DNA of 64,000 bases from Plantago ovata (taxonomy: Eukaryota > Streptophyta > Magnoliopsida > Lamiales > Plantaginaceae), in assembly GCA_028274465.1 (NCBI GenBank), contig CM051458.1, positions 89,300,085 to 89,364,084 on the forward strand, given 5' to 3'. The notes under the pieces were generated by a model that saw nothing but the letters and a program-made list of their open reading frames with translations, made no database searches and had not been told where the DNA came from. A program made the position numbers and the translations under genes. This document shows positions 38,645 through 51,158 of this stretch, piece by piece. The stretch's first letter is position 1; the number at the start of each line of letters is the position of its first letter.

Positions 38645-38914
38645 AGTACTTACTTCATATTTTTAGTTACTTCCTAAGTGGTAAAAATTATAAATTTTAA
38701 GGAATAATATTAAAGAATTGATTTGTATGAGTATTTAATTGTGAAATGGTGATAAAATATGATAGAGATTGAAAAAGTTGTTATAAGGAAGGATAGAGAA
38801 ATAATAAAAAATTGATAAGTGGGTTGAATTTTTTTTCCATATTTAGGTTAGTAAGTTTGTAAGAGAACGTCCAAAATAAAAATTTAGTAAGTTATCAATG
38901 AAATGGAGTAAGTA
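38645..38914. mobile_element. Stowaway/mariner-like MITE
   Basis: The left end TAGTACTTACTTCATATTTT and the right end reverse complement GGTACTTACTCCATTTCATT are inverted copies around a 270-base AT-rich core, with TA-containing tips. Size and end sequence fit a Stowaway-type MITE of the kind often beginning CTCC(C/A)T. Confidence 0.5.
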
Positions 38915-39680
38915 CCATTTAATTAATGACTAAATAAATTCAAGAATATTAACTTACTCAAATAAGAAAGAATTTATTTGTTTACTATTCAACGATGTCT
39001 TTTTCCACATTTAGAGAACTTAGGATTTAGAATATAGGAAATTGGGGGAAATCAAGAAAAAAACTTCAAACTCTATCATTTTTTCCCCTTTTTATTTGAA
39101 AAGTGGACTATTTATTTATTTATCTTGGAGAAGAGGATGCAATTAATGGGATATTACATTGTAATCATTGATATTTTTAGATTTAAGGTAGGTTTGTTCA
39201 AAAGTTTTGAGTTTAGATACATTATGCCAAGACTTATAAGGGTTAGGTATACTAGTATATTGACACGCGGTACTGCGTGATATAAAGCGTAACCGAATTT
39301 CGAAATCAACAAGTAAAATATTTTTCACAAAATTAGTTCATGTAACCTTTCTTCAAATGAATAACAAACAAATTTATTAAATTAATTTCATATATTAATT
39401 AATGGGGTGAGTAACTTGAATCTCCTTATTATTTTGTTACTATAATTGTTATACTTTATTTGCAGTTTAAACCGCTCCTTTTCTTGTGTTTTATTACTCT
39501 GCTCCTTGTATTTTAAACTGCTTAAATGTGCATTTTATTGCTCATACCAAAACTCCATATTTATATGTTTAAAAGCATACTTTCTCAACTTTAACCACTA
39601 TCAATCTAAAATTGTTTTTCATAACCATTTGCAACACTACGTTAGAATTGTTAACTCCGTTTCATCTTAAATTATATTAT

Positions 39681-40379
39681 TACTCCCTCCTACTTTTAAT
39701 AATGGTCGTTTTAATTTTTCACTCTTTGAAAAATACTTGTCATTTTACATTTTCAAGAAAGAATTTTATCATAATTAATACATGTTGTTGAATTTATACC
39801 ATTTAGAGGTATCCTATTGATTAACATATCATAATTACTTGTAATTCGTATATAATATTTTAGAAAAGCAATAAATTGATTAAGGGTAGCGATATTTCCA
39901 AAGCGAAAAATAATTCATTCAGAGCAGTTTCTTTATTTTCTACTACTAGTTTTTCATTTTTATTAAAGTTGACAAATTAAAATTTTAAAATTATTATTTT
40001 TTAGCTATCCTAACACCAATTATAGGAAATTATAACAAAAATATTATTTCATCTGCTTTATTATTGAAGTTGGAAAATATTTTTATTTTTTTTCGAAATT
40101 AGTTTTTTATTTAATTTTACATACTCTAGTTTTTTTTATGGCATTTATTTTTCATTTAATCTAAAATGTAAAATAATTTCATGATGTAATAATTTTATTA
40201 AGAAATATTAATAAGTTTTAGCAATTAAGAGCGAATTAATTTATGAACACAATTAATATTTTATCTTTTATGAAAATTAAATGATCTGGGTGAATCAATT
40301 TTCGCTCTGGAAATATCGCTAGCCATTGATTAAGGAATTTAAAATGTGTGTACTAAACCGACAATTATGGGAGGGAGTA
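39681..40379. mobile_element. Mariner-like long inverted-repeat element
   Basis: Ends are TA-CTCCCTCCTACTTTTAAT and, on the reverse strand, TA-CTCCCTCCCATAATTGTC, the canonical plant Stowaway/mariner tip with TA duplication. Inner arms also pair: GATTAAGGGTAGCGATATTT (39876-39895 region) with GCGATATTTCC complement near 40310, followed by CGAAAA. Total about 700 bases with no coding. A second GGGAGGGAGTATAA at about 40421 shows an adjacent extra end. Confidence 0.7.
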
Positions 40380-40993
40380 TAAAGCACAAGTAATTCTAAA
40401 ATGACAATTAAAGAAAATTGGGAGGGAGTATAAGCCATAAAGTAAGATTAATAAAGAAAATTATATGATGAAAATATAATAACTATACTTTAATACTTAT
40501 CTGTTTTTAAATTGTTTACGTATTCTTTTTTCGTTCTTTTTTTTGATGGTTTACGTTTCCTTTATTGTCAAATTTTTATTTCATAACTTTACTGTGATTC
40601 TTGGCACTAAACCAAATACTACACTCATTATATCAACCATCTAAAAAAGATCATTTTAAAAGCAAGTATAAACAATTTAACAAAATGGATGAGTAGTTTA
40701 CTTTGTTTTAAAAGTATTTTTCTGTTACAACCCTATGATTAATTGAGGTAAAATGGGTGCCTAAACCGGAAAAAGTGAAAGAAGCATTAAAACTTAAAAA
40801 GAAATTAGAAAAAAATAGGAAAATGGAAATTAATAAAATGGGAGGATGTTGATTGTAATTCATCACGTTTTCCATTTTCCATATTCTGTCTTAAATGTGA
40901 AACAACACCAATATCTCTGTCTTCTTCGTTCTCCTTCTGTAATCTATCAAGCTTAGATTCACTGTGAAACCCTAGACAGAGTTCTTCTCAAAG

Positions 40994-41380
40994 GTCAGTT
41001 AAATCTCTTCAAGCACTTATTTTATACAACAATTCTTTTCTATGCTTTCATCGCAATTTTTGATTTGATTTTCCCCTTTCGCCTTATACATCTTCGAATT
41101 CATGTCTGTTGTAAACAAAAAAAGCTCATCACTCACCATTACAAGTCAGTTGATAAGGTTTCGTTTGTTTTGCGGAATTTCAATTTGCTTTGTTTGCTCG
41201 TCTGATGAGCTGAACTGTTAATTGTATAGTCTGTATCTGATGATTAATAGTACTAAGTACTAGTAGTAGTATTTGATAGCTTATTAGTTGTTAAAATGTC
41301 CTGTTAAGCATGTTGGCTGTTAATTAGGATTTATTGGCATCTGCAAGTGTTGTTGATTCCTGTATGATTATTAGATGCAG
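40994..41380 (+). other. 5' UTR intron of the oxygenase-like gene
   Basis: A leader ending AAACCCTAGACAGAGTTC...CAAAG (40970-40993) is followed by donor GTCAGT, and ATTAGATGCAG (ending 41380) is a good acceptor. The second leader exon runs to the ATG at 41453; a TGA at 41420 closes the reading frame upstream, which fixes that start. Confidence 0.55.
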
Positions 41381-41452
41381 GTTTAGGAGGAAAGGAAAAC
41401 AATTGCCTGGTTAATTACCTGAGTAGGAAAATTGGCGTCTCTGGATGGTCCT

Positions 41453-43488
41453 ATGGCAGGCAATTGCCTGCCAACGCTGGGGCGGGTGAAACTGGTGGAT
41501 TTGTTACCTTCTGAAGGCCTTCCTTCAGATTTATACAAACTATCAGTTTCGACTCTGTCGCAGTCACTGGCTCAGTATTCTGCTGCCATTATTCAGTTTC
41601 CATCAAGTGATGGGGCTTTATTGAGGTCTTGCCTTGAGTCATCGCGATTATACTTTCATCATAAACCACCCTTCCCTGCTACGGATATTCTTCACCCTGA
41701 TGAATCAAGGGAGTGGTGTAAGACATCTGGTTATCGTGCAGATACTCAGACGTGGCAAGAAACCTATGACTTCAGGCCAGGGCTTACATTGACAGAAACC
41801 AATGATGATATTGAAGTCCCTCCTGCAGGGTTAAGTGACATCTTTGCGCTTCTTGGAAAAGCAAGTAGGGATGTACTAGATGCAATTAGCTTCTACTTGA
41901 ACCTTCGTAGTTCACCCTTCACTGAGATACTTGATAATGTTCCTCTGCGAAATCGGGAAATTTCTTCTTCGGTGCTGTCTGTTTGTTGTCATGGAAGGCC
42001 TTCCTTTGAGGGTGCTCAGCATCATAATTTAACTTCTCAAGAAGATGGCCAGTTGGTGATGTTCACAGACCATGAATATCACATGGACCGAAGCTTATTA
42101 ACACTTGTCAAGTCAGATAGGGCTGGAATGCATATAAGAGACTTTAATGGGCAGTGGGTTCTTGTAGATGTTGATCTTGGGCCTCAAGAGGCAATTGTGT
42201 ATCCTGGACTTGCCTTATACCAGGCAACTGCAGGTTATATCAACCCTGCTATGCATCGTACAAATGTGAGTGATCTGCAGGGTGGTATATATGGCCGCTG
42301 TTCTTTGGCTTTCAAACTCATGCCAAAATCCATGAGCAGTCTCAATTGCTCAGAGATGCAGGCTGCTGGGCATGGGGTTGAAGCTCAGTTCCAACTTCCT
42401 GTGCCGGTTGATGATTTCATGCAGAGATCTGCTGATCAGGTTCTTAACAGGAACGGTTTTGCTTCTTTCAGTTTCCCTGCTGCTCAAGAAGGTGGGATAT
42501 TTTCCATTCCCTCTGTTTCTTTCAGTCATTTTAAAGAAGCTTAGATCAGCTGAAAAAATCTTTATTATGTAAGGAAATTAAGAAAATACAAGTTTAAATA
42601 TATAACAATTATAATAGCTGGGGAATAATTATTTTGCTTGCTGTATCATAATATTAGTTTTAAAAATCTGATTTTTTTAATACTAAACAAATTATGAAAC
42701 AGCAGTGGATAAATAAATCATAGCTGTATAGTTTATTAGCGGTGCTGCCTACAGCTGATTTTGCATGGTTTTGGACTTTCAAGTATGCCCAATGTGTCTG
42801 TGGTTTAGTTGAAACTTGAAAGCATAAGCATATATTGTGTTCCTAAATGTTATAAGCTGCACTGGTGGGACCTTAATATGACAATGATTTTTACTGAATC
42901 AATGTTTTTCAAGGAGCGCATAAGTGCATTATATGTCGTACTTCCCTTATTGGGGTGTCGTATGTGCTTTGTTGAATGGGGATCTCTTTCACTTTGTTGG
43001 TATGCATGGCTGAACCACTGTAATTCTGTACTGCTTGTACCTACAGTCGTTGTGTTGAATTACCTACTGTTGCTAGCTTCTTTATATCAATATCTAGTAG
43101 CGCTTAGTAAGAAGTTCATAACAACAGGCATTTCGATCGATGACATGCTGATACAGGAATAAAACCTATGATGCGGAGGAAGAAGGACAATTCTAGGTCC
43201 AAACCTCTTCCACCTTCGAAGAGGCTGCGACTTGAGGCACAGAGAGTCCTTAAAGACAGGGTTCAAGATATTGCTGACAAGAAGGGCCTCAAGTTGAGGT
43301 TTTGCACTCTGAAGGAGTGTGAGAATCACATGCAAGCACTTGATAGTCCATGTGCAAGTATGAGAATGGAGATTGGATGGCCACCTGGAGTTCCATTTGT
43401 GCACCCACATGATCTCCCAAACAAGGCAAAGATTGGTTTCCTTGAAACATATGAACCTGGTTGGTCTGAGACCAATGAAGTCGAATGA
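41453..43488 (+). CDS. 2-oxoglutarate/Fe(II)-dependent oxygenase-like protein with basic C-terminal extension
   Basis: Exons 41453-42491 and 43157-43488 join as QEG-IKPMMRRKKD for 456 residues. Start is MAGNCLPTLGRVKLVDLLPS; an in-frame TGA lies just upstream. Residues about 20-110 resemble the oxygenase N-terminal domain, and 185-300 the catalytic double-stranded helix. The iron triad looks intact: HMD within FTDHEYHMDRSLLTLV, and the distal His in NPAMHRTNV. The 2OG-binding Arg is probably in GRCSLAFKLMP. The second exon adds a lysine/arginine-rich helical module (KRLRLEAQRVLKDRVQDIAD) and a C-terminal WPPGVPFVHPHDLPNK motif, not part of classical DOXC enzymes. It is conserved in a small plant-specific family without a defined substrate. 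If the intron is retained, the protein ends at 42544. Confidence 0.8.
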
Positions 43489-44670
43489 AGCTTTAGGAAG
43501 CCTGGAATATTAAAGTCAATCCACTGGTAAACTCAAGTGAGTCATCTTCTCTATGAATTTATAAATGTGTGTTTTGATAACCTCACCTTTTGGCATTCCA
43601 TAGTGCTATTATGCATGACAGAATTAGTAAGACCATGCATTTCAGAGTCTTTTTGGTAACACATAGAGATTACAACAAGATACCACAACATTTGCCTTAC
43701 AGCAGTTGTGAGAATAATTGTAAAATTCCTGTCTATTTCTGCATTCTGAATGCTGAACTCAATACTGTGACTCTGCAAGTCTCCTTGCTGACAAATTTTT
43801 TATCGGGATCCAGTTAAAACATGTTTTATTACTTTTATAAGGAGGTGAATACTTTGAGCCTAATAAGTTAGGGTCTCACCACTTTAGCTAATACTAGTAT
43901 TTGGTTTGTTATGCAGGCATCTGTATGTACCAATGTCCACAGCCAATTTCAGCATCCTTATAGGATCTAAGGCTCGTCCTGATGCTTCAGTTTGCAGATA
44001 TCAGATGTGTAACATAAGTCACTTGTTTGTTGTCCTGGTAATAGAAACTCTTTCGGTGCAGGAAGAAAGCAATTGACAAGTGAAAAAAAAGAGGACCTAA
44101 TTTTATTGTCCCTTCTGTTGTAGCTTGGAGTAAAACACCCAGGCTGGGTACCTTCGATCATCTTCACAGCCATTTCAAGCATAACATGGATTGTTGCCTG
44201 TGTTTGAACAGTTGAGGATGAATTGTGACCATTGATGATTTCACTCTTTCTGGGTTGAATGTTGATTATGTTTGTAAGTAGATTTCAGTTTGAGGGATTG
44301 AATCAGAATTTTTGACTGTTTGAGTAACTTAGAAATTTCCCAATGATAATGAGCTACTATGTAACAACTTCATTAAAAAACTCTACCAGACAAAAACTCA
44401 AAAAGTACTGCAAGACCAGATACTAATGCCGTGATAATATCGGGATCCTAAACTAGCAATTCATTGCAAATCAAGTTCTGCATTTTGAGAATACAGTGCC
44501 CGTTTGGAATCACATCTATGCAGCAACTAAACAAAGTATGGTAGGTTTACTACATCTTAGTCCCAGAAACACCGAATTGTTCCTACAGGACCACACTATT
44601 TTTCCTCTGTTCAGCCTGACACACAGGATAGTCTGTTAATAGAAAGTCATCGGAGATCTGCATCTTAGTG
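43489..44670. other. Convergent 3' regions of the oxygenase-like and Iojap genes
   Basis: Both genes end toward this stretch. It includes probable 3' UTR exons (an AG-preceded segment after 43915 on the plus strand) and short chance frames on both strands. No further gene seen. Confidence 0.4.
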
Positions 44671-46559
44671 TCATTGTCCATTTCGAAATGGTTGTTGGTT
44701 CTCAAATGGTAGCTCAATTGGTGTAGCATTGCCATAGAACTCTTCCAAGTTGTAGAAATCTCTTTGCGGAGGAAGAAAATATGGACAACTACATCACCTG
44801 CAAATAAGTCCATGTTGATCAAACTATAAGTTAAAATCCCGATACCACAAGTGCAGACATATCCCCTGTGGTAACTTTTAGCATGGGTATATTTTCAACA
44901 TCTAACATAAACAGCTGTAACGGAAGACACTTACCGAAGTCCAACAATGTCCACTCGTTAGGTTTATAATCCCCAGTGCCTGTTCTTCCATATTTAGCTT
45001 CAGCTAAGTCTCTCATTTTACTCCTAAGTAACAAAATAAAAGCACTACATCTTTACCTTGTACAGAAATGAATATGAATTATGCAGACCAAACTAACAGT
45101 TTAGTCAATAAAAACAAGTTTATGTGTGATATAGTGATTGTCATACTCATACCCCATGGCATTAATTTGAGGAAGAGAAAATCCAGTGGCAATGATGAAA
45201 AACCGAGTCCAGTAAACCAGAGGTTTTACAAAGAGAACCTTTATATCTGCTGCCTTGACATCACTTGCTACCTTGGCCAATGCCACCGCAACTGCACCAC
45301 CCATAGGAAACTTTAAGTGGTAATTCAAGTGTTGAACTCTTCGAGTTCAGATAATATAACAGATAGGCATAGTTTATGTATATTTCAGGAAATGCTGTGT
45401 CTCGAGACCAGTCTTAAATGCTATGAAGGTGAGGGTTGATAAATGATAATAATAAGAAGAGTAACATGCTGCCGTCAAGTGAACATCATAAAGAAGAATA
45501 GCAAGCAGCCTATAGTCTAAACTCTCTGGAAAATGAAAACAATGTAAAGGTCGATATAGCTATGAACAACCTCATATTCGCAAACCAACTGTGATAAATT
45601 CATATCATGAACAGGAAAAGTAGAAGCTATACACACAACATTAACTATGTGCAAATTGACTGCAGATAACATTGGATATCAAACCAAATTGCTGCCTAAG
45701 ATGCCAAACCATATTATCCACTGAGGCCCCATTGCTAATTCCACCATAATATTCAGTGTTGCATATTTTATGTTGGCTCAAATAGCTCCAAGTTCTCTGA
45801 AGCAATCAGAATAGTACATTCAAGATTCATGTCCACACGAACAGAAATCAAACAGGATAACAATAATACTAGTGGCGTGCCAGCAGCATACGATGCATAT
45901 AACGTAGTCCATAATATTATCCCCAGAAAAGCATTATGAAACGGTAAAAGAGCTATTCAGCTACATATGTAGCCTTATAATCAATCATACTCGCATAATC
46001 AGAGCATTTGTGAAAATAGTATCTTACAGGACAAGCTTTCAGCATCATCATCAACTTCAGCTATAGTAGACTTTTGGTCGTTGCTTCTATATACCACTTT
46101 CCCATGTTTCTTGAATAGCTCATCATACATATCATCTGTATCTTCATTCACATTCTGCAGAAATACAGCTGCTGCTATGAGCTATCAATCAACTATCAAC
46201 TAACTTTGCATTTCTAATGTACTAAACTATCCCAAACTAAGATTAATTAAGCCTGACAAGTAATTAATTATGTAAAGTTTCCACCTTATCTAAAATGCTA
46301 ACATTGGAGTGGAATAATGAACTTTGAACCAAACTTAAACAATCAAACGACAATACTAGTAATTGGTGATTCTTACCGGCCCAACGGACAATCGAGGAAA
46401 CATGGAGCCACGAGAGGCGGGAATCTGCAGAGATTGGGACCCATTGAAGTTCGATTTTGAAACATTTCTATTAAGTTCTCGCCGGAAATTGTCACCGGAA
46501 ATGGAGCTGGTAGTCCACGGAAGAGTACGGTGGTGAAGAGGAGCGTAGTGGAGAATCAT
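44671..46559 (-). CDS. Chloroplast Iojap/RsfS-type ribosome silencing factor
   Basis: RsfS/Iojap binds L14 of the large ribosomal subunit and blocks subunit joining; the plant version works in plastids and is needed for leaf greening (Arabidopsis DG238 type). Five exons: 46559-46377, 46154-46028, 45291-45153, 45023-44935, 44797-44671. Exon 1 is a Ser/Arg/Asn-rich transit peptide (MILHYAPLHHRTLPWTTSSI). Then DTDDMYDELFKKHGKVVYRS, and the core FAVALAKVASDVKAADIKVL / FVKPLVYWTRFFIIATGFS / RDLAEAKYGR / NEWTLLDFGDVVVHIF. The last exon has a one-base deletion in a T run (AAAA at 44776-44779 on the plus strand). With one extra base it continues FLPPQRDFYNLEEFYGNATP and stops at 44671, total 221 residues. 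As written it reads FFLRKEISTTWKSS and stops at 44583. Divergent from RPL27. Confidence 0.88.
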
Positions 46560-47513
46560 TTGAAATGGTTTTAGAGCATCAATGGATTGGATAGATAGAG
46601 TTGGAGCTGGAAAAAGGAATAATAATAGATACTAGTCTCTGTATTTTCTATTTTTCTTGCACGTAATGAAGAAGAGGAGAGAAGAGGCAAAGGAGGATAT
46701 TTATTTGATGTAAATCATTTGAGCAATTGAGCCTAATGCAATACATGGGTTGGGCCTAATCTCTCAGCCCATGGACTCGAGATACTTTGATTTGGGATTT
46801 TTCGGTGCATGAAGTACAACTTTTTTTATATCATGTGGTTCCTGACTTCCTGTAACGTTCCAGAATTTCAAAGTGTCTAAAGAGATTGAGAATGCTAGAG
46901 TATTACGTCGCTTACGACTCTTAATCCATACACGGGTTTCTGATGTGGTACAACATTTGGGTTTCTAAATCCCACGTTTTTCGCTGGATTTAAAAAAAAA
47001 AAAAAAAAAAAAATCCCACCAACAACAACCATGTCCCAAAACTACAAACACTTCTGCCCGAACCAAAATTCATAGATAACCCAAAAACGAAAAAGAAACC
47101 AAACGTGAAATTTTGGCCCAAAAAGCTTAGTGAAATTTCATTGTTTGGGTTACCACTAAAAAGATTGATTTATTCTTAATTAATTAACAAAATCTCATAT
47201 TCTTTTTTGTGTTGAGATAAAAAATCTCATATTCTCAAACGAGAAACTCTTATTTAAAATTGAGGTGCGAATTTCGGCTTTCGGATAAAATTTCCCAAAT
47301 GTGGCCTCGGGCAAGAATTCACCCGATTTACAAATGGCTCGGGCTGTTAGGTCCACTAACTCCTTCAGGCCCATCACTAAGCACAAGGCCCAATTCCCAA
47401 AATGACCGTGAGACTGAGAGTACCCATTATTTAAACAAATCCACCTCTCAAACCCTAAACCTTTGCCGTTCCAAACCTCACCAAATCTCTCTCACTCTCA
47501 AACACTTGCAGAA
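46560..47513. promoter_or_regulatory. Divergent promoter region between Iojap and RPL27
   Basis: Site II elements GGCCCA at 47368-47373 and 47387-47392 and the telo box AAACCCTAA at 47450-47458 lie just upstream of RPL27. This pair is the standard signature of plant ribosomal-protein promoters, bound by TCP factors and Pur-alpha-type proteins. A further TGGGCC/GCCCA pair at 46752-46772 sits about 200 bases before the Iojap ATG. A poly-A tract is at 46990-47012. Confidence 0.75.
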
Positions 47514-47921
47514 ATGGTGAAGTTCCTCAAGCCGAAGAAGGTGGTGGTCATCCTACAGGGCCGTCACGCCGGTAAGAAGTGCGTGATCTCAGAGACCTAC
47601 GAGAACGGCACTCGCGATCGCCCCTACGGTCACTGTTTGGTCGCCGGCATCTCCAAGTACCCTGGAAAGATCATCCGCAAGGACTCGGCTAAGAAGCAGG
47701 CGAAGAAGTCTCGCGTCAAGCCATTCATCAAGCGCGTGAACTTCACCCACATCATGCCCACGCGCTACACGCTCGACGTCGATCTGAACGACGTTGTTAC
47801 CGGAGATGCGCTGACATCGCGTGACAAGAAGGTGACCGCTTGCAAGGCGGTGAAGAGTAGGTTTGAGGAGAGGTTTAAGGCTGGGAAGAACCGTTGGTTT
47901 TTCTCCAAGCTAAGGTTCTAA
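47514..47921 (+). CDS. RPL27: 60S ribosomal protein L27 (eL27)
   Basis: Intronless, 135 residues, the usual length for plant eL27. It begins [20 protein letters not shown] (KOW-type fold), then [20 protein letters not shown] and the basic [20 protein letters not shown], and ends with the family signature [15 protein letters not shown]. It is a structural protein of the cytosolic large subunit near the subunit interface. GC is visibly higher than the surroundings with C/G third positions, as expected of a highly expressed gene. No defects. A telo box and site II motifs precede it. Confidence 0.98.
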   Translation: MVKFLKPKKVVVILQGRHAGKKCVISETYENGTRDRPYGHCLVAGISKYPGKIIRKDSAKKQAKKSRVKPFIKRVNFTHIMPTRYTLDVDLNDVVTGDALTSRDKKVTACKAVKSRFEERFKAGKNRWFFSKLRF

Positions 47922-49200
47922 TATGTTTTGAAATTGGGATAATGTTTGCTCTGGTTTAATTACGAGACATTGTTAGGTGTTTTGTTTTAGGATGGGAATT
48001 GATATGGTTTAAATGGATTTTGTTAGCTCTGAGGCTCGGTTAAATGACTTATCATGAATTTTTATTATACGAAATGCTACTTTTGCTTTATGTTATTGAT
48101 GTTGCTGAGATTTCGAAATGCTGCCTTTATATTCATTGTTATGGACTTATGGTGATGATTTGTTAATGCTCTTTTTCGATCAATGGCACCTGAAGTGTTT
48201 GCTGAATATGTTTACTTTCGTGCTGGTTTACTATACTGTGCTGAAATGATCTTTATGGATAAGCTGAGTTGAGATTGCGTATACGAAATACACTTGGATG
48301 AACTATTAACATTAGTATTTAGGAAGTGTGATATTTTTGTTTTCTGTTGAGCGCTTTTCTTGATGTTGATTCGTTTTGTTGTTTACATTCCTCTGCTTTG
48401 TTGTTTATATTATTTTGCTCTTTGAGCAACTGAAGCAGCTTATGAGATTGAGCTTTACACTTGATGGCTTATATGATGGAACTCTTTCTGTTCTTGAAAC
48501 AACTAAGACATAGTACTATGCATTTTACTGTATTCAACCTGCATGATTGATCATGCCTTCTGTTGGATTGATTTGTCAATGTTGCTGGCTTGCATACTTG
48601 CAGCACTCTCTCTTAAACATATCCATCCATGATGCTGAATGTTTTCCCATTGGGGTACTGTTATAACTATCTTGCACTCTTGCTTATTTAAACATTCAAC
48701 TGTGTTTTCGATGATTGAATTATGCATCATTCTGAAGTATATCAGCAGTAGTTGGGGGAGGTCGCTTAAATGCTTTGTGGATGGTTTTGGAACCTTCTTG
48801 CTTTGCTTTTACATCAAGTTCAGAACGTACATAAAGACATAGTAAACCATACTAAAGCTTTCAATTTTTCTTCCTTGTTTAAAATTAGGCAGATCAAATT
48901 GTAGTTCACCTGAAGAAAAGTAGTGATGCCTTGCCTTTGTGATGATTTTCGAGTTAGAACGATTATGCTAGTATTCTGATTTCTGAGTATATATTATAGA
49001 GAATGAATCTTGATAAATGAACAAAAACCAAACCGGAAAACAGAACTCTGGAGATAGATAAATAATATATGCTGGAATCCTTTTTACATACTAGACCGGT
49101 CATGGAATAAGAAATTAAGAATCAAGTGAAAGAATACAATCTATATCCTGTATAATCGCTGTAGCATAGCATTAGTCTTTTAAAGTCAGTGAGGAGCTCT
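47922..49200. other. RPL27 3' UTR and intergenic
   Basis: T-rich, with repeated TGCTTTGTTGTTTA-type words at 48370-48420. The next gene converges from the right. No gene seen. Confidence 0.5.
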
Positions 49201-49674
49201 TCAAAAGCACATATCCAGGCAGCAACAGCAACATAATCCTGCACAACTGCAAACATATTGGCAACATTAGTTAGTATGATGTGTTAGGATGGTTATTTAC
49301 AAATCAAAGTAGCCTAAGCCAAGAACTTCCATATGGATATCTATATATATCGATGAAGGTGAAGCTCTTACATTCCTTTCAAGAAGCCATCTCCTTTGGT
49401 TTTGGTTTCCACTGGTGCATTTCCTTGGTTATTTCCGTCTTTTGAAGGGTAGCCGATTGGAGGGGGTGCCATGACATATTGGCTGGTATAGCCGTTTGCC
49501 TCTGGAGGATTATATGAAGTTGGGGGAGCAGCATGAGAAACTGTGTCAACAAAGCAAATACAGTTGAGTAATCGTGAAGTAGTAAAAACCGTATGAAAGT
49601 ACATTTACGCGTTCATCCCTATCCTGTGCTTAAAACGTACCTGGGAGCTGATTTTGTTGATTGTATTGATTCAT
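49201..49674 (-). CDS. Cysteine-rich transmembrane (CYSTM) module peptide
   Basis: Three exons, 49674-49641, 49540-49372 and 49246-49201, give 82 residues. The protein starts MNQYNQQNQLPVSHAAPPTS, is rich in Pro/Tyr/Gly/Gln (GYTSQYVMAPPPIGYPSKDG), and ends GICAGLCCCCCLDMCF. The Pro/Tyr-rich head and the terminal Cys-rich hydrophobic segment define the CYSTM family: small tail-anchored plasma-membrane proteins linked to stress tolerance and metal or redox handling. All splice borders are GT/AG and the frame is unbroken. It converges with RPL27. Confidence 0.92.
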
Positions 49675-51158
49675 GGTGAGTTCTTGAGAAAGGTTTTGTT
49701 GTTTCTTCGTTTTTAAGTCACTGATTCGTGGGTTTCGAAGCTGAGAGAATAAATTGCTCTGGAAGAATCTGAAGCAGGATGAGAAGAGAGGATGATGATG
49801 GGAAGTATATATAGAGTGTTGATATCGTAATGCTATGATCGAGGAAGATTCTAATGCCGGTCATCATAACACGGTTAAGGAACTTGATTTCTTAGCAAAA
49901 GCGTGTACATCTGGAAAGGATAGGATATAATTAGGAGTAGTTGTCTTCTACGTCTGTTACGTTGTCAATATTTCTTACTATACTAATGAAGGATCTTAGG
50001 ATGGGGAATATATTCCAGGCAGCTCACGAAAGGTCTCGCTTTGGATGATTCCTCGTCTTTAGCTAGATATTTGGTTTCCGGCACGTATCTTTGTGTATCT
50101 GTTATCACCTTAAATGTTAAATGTGATTCTCAATTGCTATAAATTTATGATTACAACACGCTTTTTCTTACCATTATTCATGTAATGGGACTAAAATACG
50201 AAACAACGAGTATTATAAAAATATAAAATTTCTTAACCATTTTTCATGTATTGCGCATGACTGAGCAACACGCTTTTAATATTTTCTTAAATATCTTTAA
50301 TATGTATACTAGAATTTCTAAACTTCTACCAGTTCATATATAATAAATACAAAACAACCAAATAAATAAACAAACATTATTTATATAGATCAATAAACAT
50401 AAAAAAAACACTAAGTAAAAAATATTTAAATAAATATAAATCAAAAAAGAAATAGCGAGCATGTCCAATAATAAATTAAGACTGGTCAAGGGTATGTGAA
50501 TTGTCTAAAATTTAATTTTTGATCTTTTGAACAAGGATTTAGACAATTTTGTTTTCACTTTATTACCATTAGATCTATCAGATCCTAGTAATCCTACCCC
50601 GGAATTTAACTTTGTTAAAAAAAAAAAAAACAAAGATAAAAGGAAATGATACGTATCGGTGATGAACCAGCACGAATCGGTATCAATACATATTGAAATG
50701 AATGTGTTGTATATTTTGAAGTATCCGTTGTATCCGTTGCTTCCTAGCTTCCTAGGATGCAATTTATTTGAAACAACTTTTTTTATTGAACTGCATTTGG
50801 ATGCAATTTTCCCTAGTTGAAACAGGCTCCAGTCTCGGCCCATCATCCAATTCTTTCTCAATTGATTGATCCAACAAAGAACAAACTCCGTTGGCCCAAT
50901 TCATCAATTGAAAATGCGTTGCTACTTTCTTTCTTCTTCCCTCGCCTGCACTACGAAACCAGCTTCCATCAGAGAAATCTGAACTGCTTCTTCCAGTCAT
51001 ACTAACTTCACATTTTCGTCGATTATTTGATGCTTTTAGTTTTTCTCGGGTTTCGAATTGAATTTACAGTATGGACACAGCTGTTAATTGCAATCGCATG
51101 AAGCTCTGAGCATGCACTCCACCTGTTCGACTATTGGTTTCTGAGAAGAATCCCGAAA
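49675..51158. other. Intergenic between the CYSTM and PORR genes
   Basis: 49675-49810 is the CYSTM leader with a TATATATAG-like box (49807-49815, minus strand promoter side). 50150-50480 is very AT-rich. 50800-51158 is the likely 5' UTR of the PORR gene. Short frames here are not supported. Confidence 0.45.

Noticed and set aside
41432..41452. Alternative upstream start for the oxygenase-like protein at a TTG
   Set aside because: Non-ATG; the first in-frame ATG at 41453 matches the expected family N-terminus (MAGN...LPTLGRVKL).
50764..51000. Minus-strand frame upstream of PORR
   Set aside because: It overlaps the probable PORR 5' UTR, has no recognisable domain and shows no splice partners.
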